Shown piece after piece: positions 7,709-14,386 of a DNA stretch of 25,862 nucleotides. The stretch spans positions 1 to 25,862 of the forward strand of contig CANBWF010000007.1 of NCBI GenBank assembly GCA_947373075.1, given 5' to 3'. The DNA comes from Actinomycetota bacterium (GTDB lineage Bacteria > Actinomycetota > Actinomycetes > S36-B12 > UBA5976). Within the stretch, counting starts at the first letter, position 1. Each line of letters starts with the position of its first letter. A program made the position numbers and the translations under genes. A model generated the notes under the pieces. The model saw nothing but the letters and a program-made list of their open reading frames with translations, had not been told where the DNA came from and ran no database searches.

Positions 7709-8598
7709 GCCGCGCCTTGCGCATTCTGTTTGTTGATGGACTTCATTAATACGTAATCCGTGTAACGAGTTAGGGGAATCGTGATCAGTAGAAAGAGAAT
7801 CGCTGAAACCACATACGGCGTATAGTTAAAAGTTCGCGAACTTTCAATTTGTCCCGCACGCACTGCATCAATTACACCGAGAATCGAGACCAGGCCGGTG
7901 TCTTTTAACAAAGAAATGAAATCGTTAAGGATAGGCGGGACCACACGCCTAATGGCTTGAGGTAAAACGACGTATCGCATTGTTTGGTTGTGCGTTAAAC
8001 CAAGCGAACGTGCCGCCGCCCGCTGACTAGGATGCACTGAGAGTATTCCGCTTCGGATTACTTCAGCAACGTATGCAGAATATGTGAGCACGATTGCAGT
8101 TGTTCCCAATACAAAAACATTAGACGTTACGCCTTGGAGCCGAAGCGCTGGTATGCCAAAGCCGATAAGCAATATGACAAGTATTAGGGGAATCCCACGA
8201 AATATATCCACATAAGCTGTGGCCAAAAATCGCAATGGAGTTAGTGCAGCCGATCTCGAAGTTCGCGCTAGGGCCAGAAGTAATGAAAGTATTCCAATGG
8301 CAATGGACGCGATAATTGTCAGTTCAATATTTGTGACCAGCCCACGGGCAACTAAATGCAACACTTCAAGTCCATACTGGACATCAAAGAATGTGGTCGT
8401 AACTACTTTCCAACCAGGGGAAGTTACTAAAAGCAAAACTAATAAGCCGAGGACGACGGCGCTTGAAAGAACTGAAACCAGTATGCGTCTGCGAAGTATC
8501 AATTTACGGATTCGAGCACGATCCTGTTCGCGTGGACTAGGAGCCCATGAAACAGCCCGACTCACTTGATTGTGAATCGGGCTGTTTGTTTTAGTCAT
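7705..8598 (-). CDS. ABC importer permease, HisM/GlnP family
   Basis: The 297-residue inner-membrane protein has an Arg-rich cytosolic N-terminus (to about 35), a first helix (about 37-58) and further helices spread to the C-terminus. The EAA loop that docks the ATPase is visible as AAARSLGLTHNQTMRY followed by VLPQAIRRVVPP. The transport substrate is inferred only from the upstream riboswitch. The ATG at 8598 lacks a clear ribosome binding site and is followed within 10 bases by a long hairpin (8550-8587) that lies inside the first codons, so either translation is coupled and modulated, or the true start is downstream; no in-frame ATG follows closely. The stop overlaps the ATPase start. Confidence 0.9.
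   Translation of the reverse strand: MTKTNSPIHNQVSRAVSWAPSPREQDRARIRKLILRRRILVSVLSSAVVLGLLVLLLVTSPGWKVVTTTFFDVQYGLEVLHLVARGLVTNIELTIIASIAIGILSLLLALARTSRSAALTPLRFLATAYVDIFRGIPLILVILLIGFGIPALRLQGVTSNVFVLGTTAIVLTYSAYVAEVIRSGILSVHPSQRAAARSLGLTHNQTMRYVVLPQAIRRVVPPILNDFISLLKDTGLVSILGVIDAVRAGQIESSRTFNYTPYVVSAILFLLITIPLTRYTDYVLMKSINKQNAQGAA
8550..8587 (-). other. Long perfect hairpin at the binding-protein/permease junction
   Basis: In the minus-strand transcript AAACAGCCCGA (8587-8577) pairs with TCGGGCTGTTT (8560-8550), 11 perfect pairs, continued by a U-G pair and TCAC/GTGA around a 6-base loop. Read on the plus strand the U-G pair becomes a C-A mismatch, which suggests selection on the minus-strand RNA. 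It begins 30 bases after the binding-protein stop and lies inside the first permease codons. Such structures commonly protect the 5' cistron from exonucleases or cause partial termination, making binding protein more abundant than permease. Confidence 0.75.
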
Positions 8599-8616
8599 GG
8601 TTTTTGATTTAGTTAA

Positions 8617-9465
8617 TTACTTCAAAACCGGTGCGCCGGCCGCTGAGCCAAGCCACTTGTCAGTAATCGATGCAAGTGTGCCATCTTTGGTGATTGCATC
8701 TACTGCCTGAGAGACGCAGCTTGTAATCGGGCTATCTTTAGCAAGCAGCAAACCGAACTGATCTCCCTCGCCATTAGATGGAAGTTGACCAACAATAATT
8801 CCGTTTGGAATCTCAACACCGGAAAGATAGAAAGCTGTTGGAAGGTCAACTACGATTCCATCAATCTGATGATTCTTAAGTGCTGTAACAGCCGCTGCAT
8901 TGTCATTGAATACCTGTGCTTGATTTGTTGGCTTTATAACGTCGTTAATTGCATTAAGTGATGTTGTGCCAACGGCTGCGCCAAGTTTGGCTGCTGCTAG
9001 ATCAGCGATTGCGCTCTTGCCATCAATTGCGCTTCCCTTGTAAGAAATAACTGTTTGTGGAGCGGTGTAATAGGGGCTCGAGAAATCGACAGCTTTCTTC
9101 CGGTCATCTGTGATTGAGAACTGCTGCAAGTTGAAGTCAAAGTTTTTTGCTCCAGGAGTTACGGCACCATCAAAAGTTGTGCGAACCCATTCAACGTCAG
9201 TTTTTGCGAAGCCCAACTTGTCGGCAACAGCATATGCAACTGCTGGCTCGAAGCCGTTACCTGATTCTGGCTTGTCATCAATTACCCACGGGTAGTAGGC
9301 CGGATTGCCGGTGGCGATAGTTAATTTGCCGGCGGTTAATGTTGCTAGGCCATCTTTAGTGCAGTCAGATGAAATTGCACCTGTGCTCTTTGTTGCACAT
9401 GAAGTTAATGCCAGTGCTAATACAGCTGCCGAAATTGTGGCAGTAATGCGAGTTGCGATTTTCAC
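8617..9465 (-). CDS. ABC importer substrate-binding lipoprotein (SBP_bac_3 family)
   Basis: It captures the amino acid outside the membrane and delivers it to the permease. I chose the GTG at 9465 because AAGGAGA lies 5 bases upstream and because it yields a proper signal peptide: KIATR, a hydrophobic stretch and lipobox LTSC with Cys23. The frame is open further upstream to 9594, but that part falls in the riboswitch. The mature protein (282 residues with signal) shows family-3 features: LTIATGNPAYYPWV near the start, FDFNLQQFSIT and RKKAVDFSSPYY in the middle, AKLGAAVGTTS, and DGIVVDLPTA. It is the first gene of the SAM-riboswitch operon, so the ligand is probably methionine or a derivative. 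Confidence 0.93.
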   Translation of the reverse strand: MKIATRITATISAAVLALALTSCATKSTGAISSDCTKDGLATLTAGKLTIATGNPAYYPWVIDDKPESGNGFEPAVAYAVADKLGFAKTDVEWVRTTFDGAVTPGAKNFDFNLQQFSITDDRKKAVDFSSPYYTAPQTVISYKGSAIDGKSAIADLAAAKLGAAVGTTSLNAINDVIKPTNQAQVFNDNAAAVTALKNHQIDGIVVDLPTAFYLSGVEIPNGIIVGQLPSNGEGDQFGLLLAKDSPITSCVSQAVDAITKDGTLASITDKWLGSAAGAPVLK

Positions 9466-9470
9466 GCTTA

Positions 9471-9477
9471 TCTCCTT
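9471..9477 (-). promoter_or_regulatory. Shine-Dalgarno site fixing the binding-protein start
   Basis: AAGGAGA lies 5 bases before the GTG at 9465. It sits between TTATC and GATAA (9482-9468), which can form a 5-pair hairpin presenting AAGGA in the loop, a possible element of translational control by the upstream riboswitch. Confidence 0.75.
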
Positions 9478-9542
9478 GATAATTGTCCATCCTTGAGTAA
9501 CAACGGTTGTTAGCCCAAGTGGGCCCAGTTGGACCCGCGCTT

Positions 9543-9640
9543 GCCACTTGCGTGGCCTGGTCTGTTCACCGGGGCACCCCATCGCGGTCTGCAAGGGTTG
9601 TCGGATAACTAGCCGGTACTTAGTGTTATCTCTCTTGACC
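9543..9640 (-). promoter_or_regulatory. SAM riboswitch, SAM-IV-like aptamer
   Basis: Read on the minus strand, the core matches the SAM-I/SAM-IV family. P1 is GGTC (9640-9637) with GACC (9562-9559). P2 is GATAAC (9630-9625) with GTTATC (9609-9604), with CCGG in its loop (9616-9613). Then come CGACAACCC, P3 closed by GGGG, TGCC and a second CCGG (9572-9569) able to form a pseudoknot with the loop. A distal hairpin GCCAC-GCAA-GTGGC (9556-9543) follows P1, as in the actinobacterial SAM-IV class. A further hairpin (GGGTCC/GGGCCC, 9536-9521) may belong to the expression platform. No U-tract terminator is visible, so control of translation is likelier. High SAM should reduce expression of the ABC importer. 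Confidence 0.85.
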
Positions 9641-9648
9641 TAGCCCCA

Positions 9649-9654
9649 ATGCTA
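9649..9654 (-). promoter_or_regulatory. Putative -10 box of the riboswitch-importer operon
   Basis: TAGCAT on the minus strand predicts a transcription start near 9642, just before the riboswitch P1 stem at 9640. No convincing -35 hexamer is seen. Confidence 0.5.
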
Positions 9655-9688
9655 GCAAGTTGCGGCACTCGATTGTTACCTCATCTGC

Positions 9689-9694
9689 CAGAAT
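9689..9694 (+). promoter_or_regulatory. tadA: Putative -10 box for tadA (leaderless type)
   Basis: CAGAAT ends 6 bases before the tadA ATG. AAGG lies only one base from the ATG and is too near to be a ribosome binding site. The first base deviates from TANNNT. Confidence 0.35.
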
Positions 9695-9700
9695 CAAGGT

Positions 9701-10168
9701 ATGTCACAAGAGTACGAGCGGGCCATGCGTATTGCCCTAGAACATGCCCAAGTGGCCGCGACCCAGGGCGAAGTTCCAGTTGGCGCAGTTGTGCTTGATG
9801 AAACTGGGCAAGTGATTGGCGTTGGGCATAATGATCGCGAGGCTAGCCATAATCCACTTGGTCATGCTGAAGTCGTGGCTTTATCTGCTGCCGCTGCGCA
9901 TTTGGAGTCATGGCGGCTAGATGGTTGCACTTTGGTGGTCACACTTGAACCGTGCACTATGTGTGCCGGGGCTGCTGTGCAATCTAGAATCGCCCGCATT
10001 GTTTTTGGCGCTTTTGATCAGAAGGCTGGAGCAGTTGGCTCGTTGTGGGATGTGGTTCGCGATCGCCGGTTGCCGCATCGAGCCGAAGTGGTTTCTGGAG
10101 TTCTAGCAGCTGAGAGCGCCCAAGTATTGTCGGACTTTTTTGCCAGCGCTAGAAATATTTCTTCTTAA
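9701..10168 (+). CDS. tadA: tRNA-adenosine(34) deaminase
   Basis: TadA converts adenosine to inosine at the wobble position of tRNA-Arg(ACG). The 155-residue protein has the zinc deaminase motifs HAE (55-57, Glu57 the proton shuttle) and PCTMC (Cys85 and Cys88 as zinc ligands), and the N-terminal GEVPVGAVV characteristic of TadA rather than of metabolic cytidine deaminases. The length is normal. It is divergent from the riboswitch-controlled importer, sharing about 60 bases of promoter region with it, and lies just upstream of tRNA-Ser, though the two probably have separate promoters. Confidence 0.95.
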   Translation: MSQEYERAMRIALEHAQVAATQGEVPVGAVVLDETGQVIGVGHNDREASHNPLGHAEVVALSAAAAHLESWRLDGCTLVVTLEPCTMCAGAAVQSRIARIVFGAFDQKAGAVGSLWDVVRDRRLPHRAEVVSGVLAAESAQVLSDFFASARNISS

Positions 10169-10172
10169 TTTA

Positions 10173-10199
10173 TTGTCAACTCTCTTTTCGGGGTAATCT
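10173..10199 (+). promoter_or_regulatory. Promoter of tRNA-Ser
   Basis: TTGTCA (10173-10178) and TAATCT (10194-10199) are good -35 and -10 matches, separated by a short 15-base spacer. The predicted start falls at about 10206, immediately before the tRNA at 10207. Confidence 0.5.
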
Positions 10200-10206
10200 A
10201 GGCGAC

Positions 10207-10296
10207 GGTGTCGTGTCCGAGCGGCCAAAGGAGCACGCCTCGAAAGCGTGTGAGGGCGAAAGTCCTCCGTGGGTTCAAATCCCACCGACACCGCCA
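10207..10296 (+). tRNA. tRNA-Ser (anticodon CGA)
   Basis: A complete class II tRNA: acceptor GGTGTCG (10207-10213) pairs with CGACACC (10286-10292), D-stem TCC/GGA, anticodon stem CACGC/GCGTG with loop CTCGAAA (anticodon CGA, reading UCG), a long variable arm GAGGGCGAAAGTCCTC typical of serine tRNAs, T-stem GTGGG/CCCAC with loop TTCAAAT, discriminator G, and an encoded CCA (10294-10296). The last bases are duplicated twice downstream (see the repeat entries). Its complement gives a spurious long reading frame. Confidence 0.97.
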
Positions 10297-10298
10297 TT
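10280..10298 (+). repeat. tRNA-Ser 3'-end repeat, copy 1 (within tRNA)
   Basis: The 19-mer TCCCACCGACACCGCCATT, covering the 3' half of the T-stem, the acceptor strand, CCA and two following bases, recurs perfectly at 10573-10591. The similarity extends with no indel to 10324 (constant offset of 293 bases, 32 of 39 matches from 10286). Confidence 0.9.
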
Positions 10299-10335
10299 GC
10301 GGTAATCGCGCTAAGCGATTGCCTTGCGATGGCGG
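10291..10335 (+). other. Hairpin enclosing the tRNA-Ser 3' CCA
   Basis: CCGCCAT (10291-10297, containing the tRNA discriminator and CCA) is the reverse complement of ATGGCGG (10329-10335). Between them GGTAATCGC and GCGATTGCC form a 9-pair inner stem with loop GCTAA. The precursor tRNA end could therefore be held in a stem before processing. No T-run follows, so it is not an ordinary terminator. Confidence 0.6.
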
Positions 10336-10624
10336 AATATGAATTGGGGATTTGGGAGTCGGGAGCAGACTGTTTCTGCAGCAGAACCGAGCCGCGACCG
10401 AAAGCAGACCGATCACAACCATTAACTTTGCGCGAATAGCGTGAACTTCGGTTCCCACCGACACCGCTCTGCGGTGTTATCGGGATTTGGGAGTCGGACA
10501 CCGATCCGTTTCTAAAAGCACCGAGCTGTGGCCGAAATGTGTGTGGTCAATCCCAGGTACGTGGCCGACGGTTCCCACCGACACCGCCATTACAGCAACC
10601 ACTCTTAGCGATTGCCTGCCTAAC
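10297..10624. repeat. Gene-free 328-base region of degenerate tRNA-linked tandem repeats
   Basis: The region between tRNA-Ser (+) and pntB (-) contains no credible gene. It holds two diverged units. Each begins with GGGATTTGGGAGTCGG (10347-10362 and 10482-10497) and ends with CGGTTCCCACCGACACCGC (10449-10467 and 10569-10587), a tRNA-Ser end-like sequence. Intervening shared words are GTTTCT, ACCGAGC and CCGAAA. Unit spacing is 135 bases at the left word and 120 at the right, so an internal deletion separates them. The last block, ending in AGCGATTGCCT (10607-10617), matches the block just after the tRNA (10314-10324). No transposase or integrase is present. Confidence 0.8.
10461..10477 (+). 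other. Hairpin on the middle tRNA-end copy
   Basis: ACACCGC (10461-10467), part of the middle tRNA-end copy, pairs perfectly with GCGGTGT (10471-10477) around a TCT loop. This parallels the hairpin that encloses the authentic tRNA end at 10291-10335. Confidence 0.6.
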
Positions 10625-12073
10625 TTAAAGCCCTTTAACTGCACTCACTACTTTGGTTAGGGTTTCTTTTGCATCACCAAATAGTAGTGATGTTTTTGGA
10701 TCGAAAAGTAATTCGTTTTCAATGCCAGCAAATCCTGGGCGCATTGATCGTTTTAGGAAGACAACTTGTCCTGCTTGATCAACATTAAGAATCGGCATGC
10801 CATAGATCGGCGCAGTCTTGTCATCTCGCGCTGCTGGGTTAACCACATCGTTTGCGCCAACAACTAGAGCGACATCTGCTTCCGCGAACTCTGGATTAAT
10901 TTCATCCATTTCTTTTAGTTGGTCGTACGGAACATTCGCTTCTGCGAGAAGGACGTTCATGTGTCCTGGCATTCGGCCAGCTACTGGGTGAATTGCATAA
11001 TCAACTTGAATGCCTTTGGCGCTCAATAGTTCTACGAGTTCACGAATTGTGTTTTGTGCTTGTGCTACTGCAAGCCCATAGCCCGGCACGATAATCACCT
11101 TACGTGCGTAGCTAAGCATGATTGCTACATCATCAGGTGATGCTGATTTCACTGGGCGATCTTCTGTTGTTCCAGATGCGGTTATCGCCTTTGCCGTGAA
11201 TGCGCCAAATAGGGTATTCGTTAGTGGTCGGCCCATCGCGGCAGCCATCATGCGTGTAAGCAGAGTTCCTGATGCGCCCACGAGTGTGCCAGCAACGATT
11301 AACAGAGTGTTGCCCAGTACATATCCTGACGCAGCTACTGATAAACCAGTGAATGCATTTAGCAGTGAGATAACAATCGGGACATCAGCGCCACCAACAG
11401 GAAGTACAAGCAGAAGTCCCATCAAAAGTGACATGCCAAGTAATACGTAAAGCAATGTATTAGTCGGGTCAACTACCAAGAGAATTGCTGCTGCAATAGT
11501 TCCGATTCCAGCAAGTGATGTGATGTAGCGACCTAGCGGCAAAACTACTGGCCTTGAAGTCATTAGTTCTTGAAGTTTCATAAAGGTCAGGATTGAGCCC
11601 GAGAATGAAACAGCGCCGACCAGAACGGTGAACACTGTCGCCGCCAAAGCAGCTTTAGATTCATTTGCAGTTGGTGCTGAGAATTCAACAACAGATACAA
11701 CAGCTGCGGCTCCACCACCAACACCATTAAATAGTGCAACCATCTGTGGCATCTGCGTCATTTGCACGCGCTTTGCTGCAATCCAACCAATTAGTGAACC
11801 GATGGTGATTGCCAGAAGGATGAAAGGTAAGTTGCCCTTTAAGTTACTTAGACCCTCGCCATAATATTCAGTGCCGTAGAAAAAGATCACTACTGTTGCA
11901 ACGCCTGCACCCAAAGCGCCAAGTAAGTTTCCTCTGCGTGCTGATTTAGGTGAAGACAACCCCTTCAACGCAAGGATGAATAGAACCGCAGCGCCAAGTT
12001 CAGTTAGGCGGACCCAAGTTGGTGCCTGTGGTGCTGAGACAGTTGTCGAAAGATGCGCAATTAATGGAGTCAT
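10625..12073 (-). CDS. pntB: NAD(P) transhydrogenase subunit beta
   Basis: PntB carries most of the proton channel (domain II) and the NADP(H)-binding domain III of the proton-translocating transhydrogenase, which makes NADPH from NADH at the expense of proton motive force. In 482 residues, about nine membrane helices occupy roughly 23-275. Domain III follows from about 315, with GYGLAVAQ (331-338), GRMPGH (366-371) and GANDVVNPAA (406-415), the NADP-binding signatures, then KRSMRPGFAGIEN. The length is normal. It starts 2 bases after the pntAB stop, completing a three-gene operon, and ends facing the tRNA-Ser repeat region. Confidence 0.96.
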   Translation of the reverse strand: MTPLIAHLSTTVSAPQAPTWVRLTELGAAVLFILALKGLSSPKSARRGNLLGALGAGVATVVIFFYGTEYYGEGLSNLKGNLPFILLAITIGSLIGWIAAKRVQMTQMPQMVALFNGVGGGAAAVVSVVEFSAPTANESKAALAATVFTVLVGAVSFSGSILTFMKLQELMTSRPVVLPLGRYITSLAGIGTIAAAILLVVDPTNTLLYVLLGMSLLMGLLLVLPVGGADVPIVISLLNAFTGLSVAASGYVLGNTLLIVAGTLVGASGTLLTRMMAAAMGRPLTNTLFGAFTAKAITASGTTEDRPVKSASPDDVAIMLSYARKVIIVPGYGLAVAQAQNTIRELVELLSAKGIQVDYAIHPVAGRMPGHMNVLLAEANVPYDQLKEMDEINPEFAEADVALVVGANDVVNPAARDDKTAPIYGMPILNVDQAGQVVFLKRSMRPGFAGIENELLFDPKTSLLFGDAKETLTKVVSAVKGL

Positions 12074-12075
12074 TG

Positions 12076-12375
12076 TTATGCCTCATCTTTCTTTGGTGCC
12101 TTTGGCTTGAACATTTCAAGCATTCGATCGGTTACCACGAAACCACCAACCATATTGATAGCAGCAAGAACTATTGCGCCTAGCCCAAGGAAGAATCCGA
12201 GACTGTATTTATCTGACTGCCCGGTTACCAAAATGGCGCCAACCAAAACAACACCATGGATTGCGTTCGCACCAGACATCAATGGCGTATGAAGTACCGC
12301 TGAAACCTTGGAGACAACTTCAATACCCACAAAGATACTCAAAATAAAAATCGTTAATAATGAAATAGCATCCAT
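12076..12375 (-). CDS. pntAB: NAD(P) transhydrogenase alpha-2 subunit (membrane part)
   Basis: The 99-residue membrane protein with three helices (about 3-21, 33-51 and 61-84) corresponds to the C-terminal membrane segment of the E. coli PntA chain. Split alpha subunits are usual in actinobacteria and Rhodospirillum. Recognisable segments are SKVSAVLHTPLMSGANAIHG and GFVVTDRMLEMF. It is separated by 2 bases from each neighbour in the operon, so the three chains are probably made in balanced amounts. Confidence 0.94.
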   Translation of the reverse strand: MDAISLLTIFILSIFVGIEVVSKVSAVLHTPLMSGANAIHGVVLVGAILVTGQSDKYSLGFFLGLGAIVLAAINMVGGFVVTDRMLEMFKPKAPKKDEA

Positions 12376-12377
12376 GA

Positions 12378-13553
12378 TTAGTTTCCTTCCGCTGGGCTAG
12401 CCAAAGCCGGCAAGCCAAGTTGTTCACGAGCAATCGCATTCTTTACTTCGCCAGCAAATACCAATGCACTTCCGGCAATAACTTCGTCAGAAATATCTGG
12501 GGTGACTTCCCCATCTTTAGTTATGAGCGTCAAAAGTGAAACTACATTTTGCGCATAAAGTTTGCTGCTATGTACTGCCAACTGGCTTGGTACATCGCGG
12601 GCACCAATTAATGTAACTGTGCCACCCACGCCATCAACCAAAACATCTTCACCCGCAACCGAGCCTTCAACGTTTCCACCTGTTTCAGCAGCGAGGTCAA
12701 CGATGATTGACCCTGCGCTCATAGCGCAGACCATGTCTTTGGTGAGTAGCAGTGGTGCTCGGCGACCAGGAACTGCGGCGGTTGTGATTACAACATCTGC
12801 AGCGGCTACGAATGGTTTGAGTGCATCTTGCTGAGCTTTGGCTCGGTCTTGCGCCATTTCGCGCGCATATCCACCAGCACCTTCAACAGCATCAAGCCCG
12901 AGATCAATAAATGTTGCGCCCATTGATTTAACTTCGTCAGCACTTGAACTGCGCACATCATATGCGCTAACTACCGCACCAAGTCGACGCGCAGTAGCCA
13001 TTGCTTGAAGACCTGCAACACCGGCGCCAAGTACTAGTACTTTCGCGGGCTGAACTGTGCCAGCCGCGGTCATCAACATTGGGAAAAATTTTGTTGAACG
13101 TTCTGCAGCGATCAGAACACATCGGTAGCCGGCGCAGAGAGCCTGCGAAGTCAATGCGTCCATAGATTGCGCGCGGGAAATACGAGGGACTAATTCAAAC
13201 GAGAGACTCGTTACACCTGCAGCACTTAGTGCCTTAATGGTTTCTAAATCGTTTGTAGGCGACAGGAACGAAACTGTAATAGCCCCTTGTTTCAATGTCT
13301 TTGCCACATCAGGATTAAGTGGGCGAACAGTTGCTACTACATCTGCTTTGGCTAATTCACTTGCAACAGAGTCTGAAGAGACTATCTGCGCACCAGCAGT
13401 TTTGTATTGATCATCGTCATGGCCTGCGGAACTGCCAGCGCTACTTTGCACGCTCACATCTAGCCCGAGTTTGCAAAGTTTTGTAACTGCTTCTGGAACC
13501 AGGGCGACTCGTCGTTCCCCCGAAATAGTTTCAGTAGGGACAAAAACCTTCAT
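12378..13553 (-). CDS. pntAA: NAD(P) transhydrogenase alpha-1 subunit (NAD-binding)
   Basis: This soluble domain I binds NAD(H) and exchanges hydride with domain III of PntB. The 391 residues show the AlaDH/PNT N-terminal domain (starting VFVPTETISGERRVAL), the mobile-loop motif RAQSMD (127-132) characteristic of PNT alpha rather than alanine dehydrogenase, and the Rossmann signature KVLVLGAGVAGLQA (171-184) followed by AYDVR. Alanine dehydrogenase is excluded by the neighbouring pntAB and pntB. It is the first gene of the operon. The ATG has only a weak GAGAA upstream, and no clear promoter was found in the 60-base gap. Confidence 0.95.
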   Translation of the reverse strand: MKVFVPTETISGERRVALVPEAVTKLCKLGLDVSVQSSAGSSAGHDDDQYKTAGAQIVSSDSVASELAKADVVATVRPLNPDVAKTLKQGAITVSFLSPTNDLETIKALSAAGVTSLSFELVPRISRAQSMDALTSQALCAGYRCVLIAAERSTKFFPMLMTAAGTVQPAKVLVLGAGVAGLQAMATARRLGAVVSAYDVRSSSADEVKSMGATFIDLGLDAVEGAGGYAREMAQDRAKAQQDALKPFVAAADVVITTAAVPGRRAPLLLTKDMVCAMSAGSIIVDLAAETGGNVEGSVAGEDVLVDGVGGTVTLIGARDVPSQLAVHSSKLYAQNVVSLLTLITKDGEVTPDISDEVIAGSALVFAGEVKNAIAREQLGLPALASPAEGN

Positions 13554-13605
13554 CGTTTCTCACAATCTTGGTTGACCTACTCAAAAGCGTAGACTCTAAT
13601 CGCCT

Positions 13606-13624
13606 AAAAGGGGCTAGTGACCCC
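13606..13624 (-). terminator. Candidate intrinsic terminator of the TauE/SafE gene
   Basis: On the minus strand GGGGT and GCCCC pair around a 5-base loop that includes the stop codon region, followed by TTTT (13609-13606). The stem is short, so this is a moderate candidate separating the helicase-coiled-coil-TauE group from the pnt operon. Confidence 0.45.
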
Positions 13625-14378
13625 GATTACTCCATACGAGTTGCCCGGCCAAGACTAACAAGAGTGCGCAAAATAATGGAAGCAGAATTGCGTTAGTTGT
13701 ATGCGCGGCGACATAAGCACCAAAGACCGCCGATGGAATACCAGCTATTCCCGCATAAACAGCGATCCTGCGATCGATGTTTCCTAATCGATGATGCAGT
13801 GATGCGCCTATTACTGCAGTTGCAACGATTACCACCAAACTTGTGCCTCGGGCGACCTCAGGTGCAATCCCACTGCAGATGATTAGCGCTGGAATAATCA
13901 CAATTCCACCACCAACCCCCAATAAACCAGCCAATGTTCCTGACGCAAACCCAATTACAACTAGTAGCGCTTGGGCGAGTACTCCGTGGAAAAGTTGAGA
14001 CGGGGTAGCCGAAATCAGCAGACGAATTGCAGCAACCAGCAAAACTCCAGCGAAAATAAAACTAAGTGTTCGTTCTGAAATTCTTGCAAGTAGTCGCACT
14101 CCTACAAAAATTCCACAGATCGAACCGCAAGTGACTAATGCGGCGGCGGGCCAATCAATTTGCCCCAGATTCACATAACCCAAAAGTGCCGCAACCCCGA
14201 TGAAGGCAACGGAAAGAAGCGATGTGGCATGAGCGCGTTTTTGCGCCATGCCCAGCCACAAGACAAACAATGGGACCATTACGAATCCGCCGCCGATGCC
14301 GAATAAGCCAGCCATTAATCCAGCTACTAATCCAATAACCGTAAATTTCCAAACGGGTAGTTTTTCAGTTTCTAACAT
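13614..14378 (-). CDS. TauE/SafE family (DUF81) membrane permease
   Basis: The 254-residue protein is almost entirely hydrophobic, with about eight helices in two related halves. Each half carries the family glycine motif: AGLMAGLFGIGGGFVMVP (about 18-36) and AGTLAGLLGVGGGIVIIP further along. Members move sulfite, sulfoacetate or other organosulfur anions, but substrates are rarely predictable. It starts 8 bases after the coiled-coil gene stop, probably co-transcribed, without a clear ribosome site. No sulfur-oxidation or taurine genes flank it, so no substrate is assigned, though the methionine-type importer nearby makes a sulfur role conceivable. Confidence 0.88.
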   Translation of the reverse strand: MLETEKLPVWKFTVIGLVAGLMAGLFGIGGGFVMVPLFVLWLGMAQKRAHATSLLSVAFIGVAALLGYVNLGQIDWPAAALVTCGSICGIFVGVRLLARISERTLSFIFAGVLLVAAIRLLISATPSQLFHGVLAQALLVVIGFASGTLAGLLGVGGGIVIIPALIICSGIAPEVARGTSLVVIVATAVIGASLHHRLGNIDRRIAVYAGIAGIPSAVFGAYVAAHTTNAILLPLFCALLLVLAGQLVWSNRGH

Positions 14379-14386
14379 TGGAAACT

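Noticed and set aside
9466..9594. Upstream extension of the binding-protein reading frame by 43 codons.
   Set aside because: The extension lies in the riboswitch leader and would bury the signal peptide; the GTG at 9465 has a strong ribosome site.
9641..9700. 4.5S (SRP) RNA gene near tadA.
   Set aside because: The conserved GGAAGGAAGCAG-type apical loop is absent on both strands; the GC-rich block is the SAM riboswitch.
10103..10501. Minus-strand reading frame of 132 codons over the tRNA-Ser region, and an overlapping one at 10198-10464.
   Set aside because: They are the complement of tRNA-Ser and its repeats; the VGFEPT and DLNPRR words are the well-known artefact of translating antisense tRNA-Ser.
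10280..10620. CRISPR array or insertion sequence as explanation of the repeats after tRNA-Ser.
   Set aside because: Only two to three diverged copies with unequal spacing, no cas genes, no transposase and no terminal inverted repeats.
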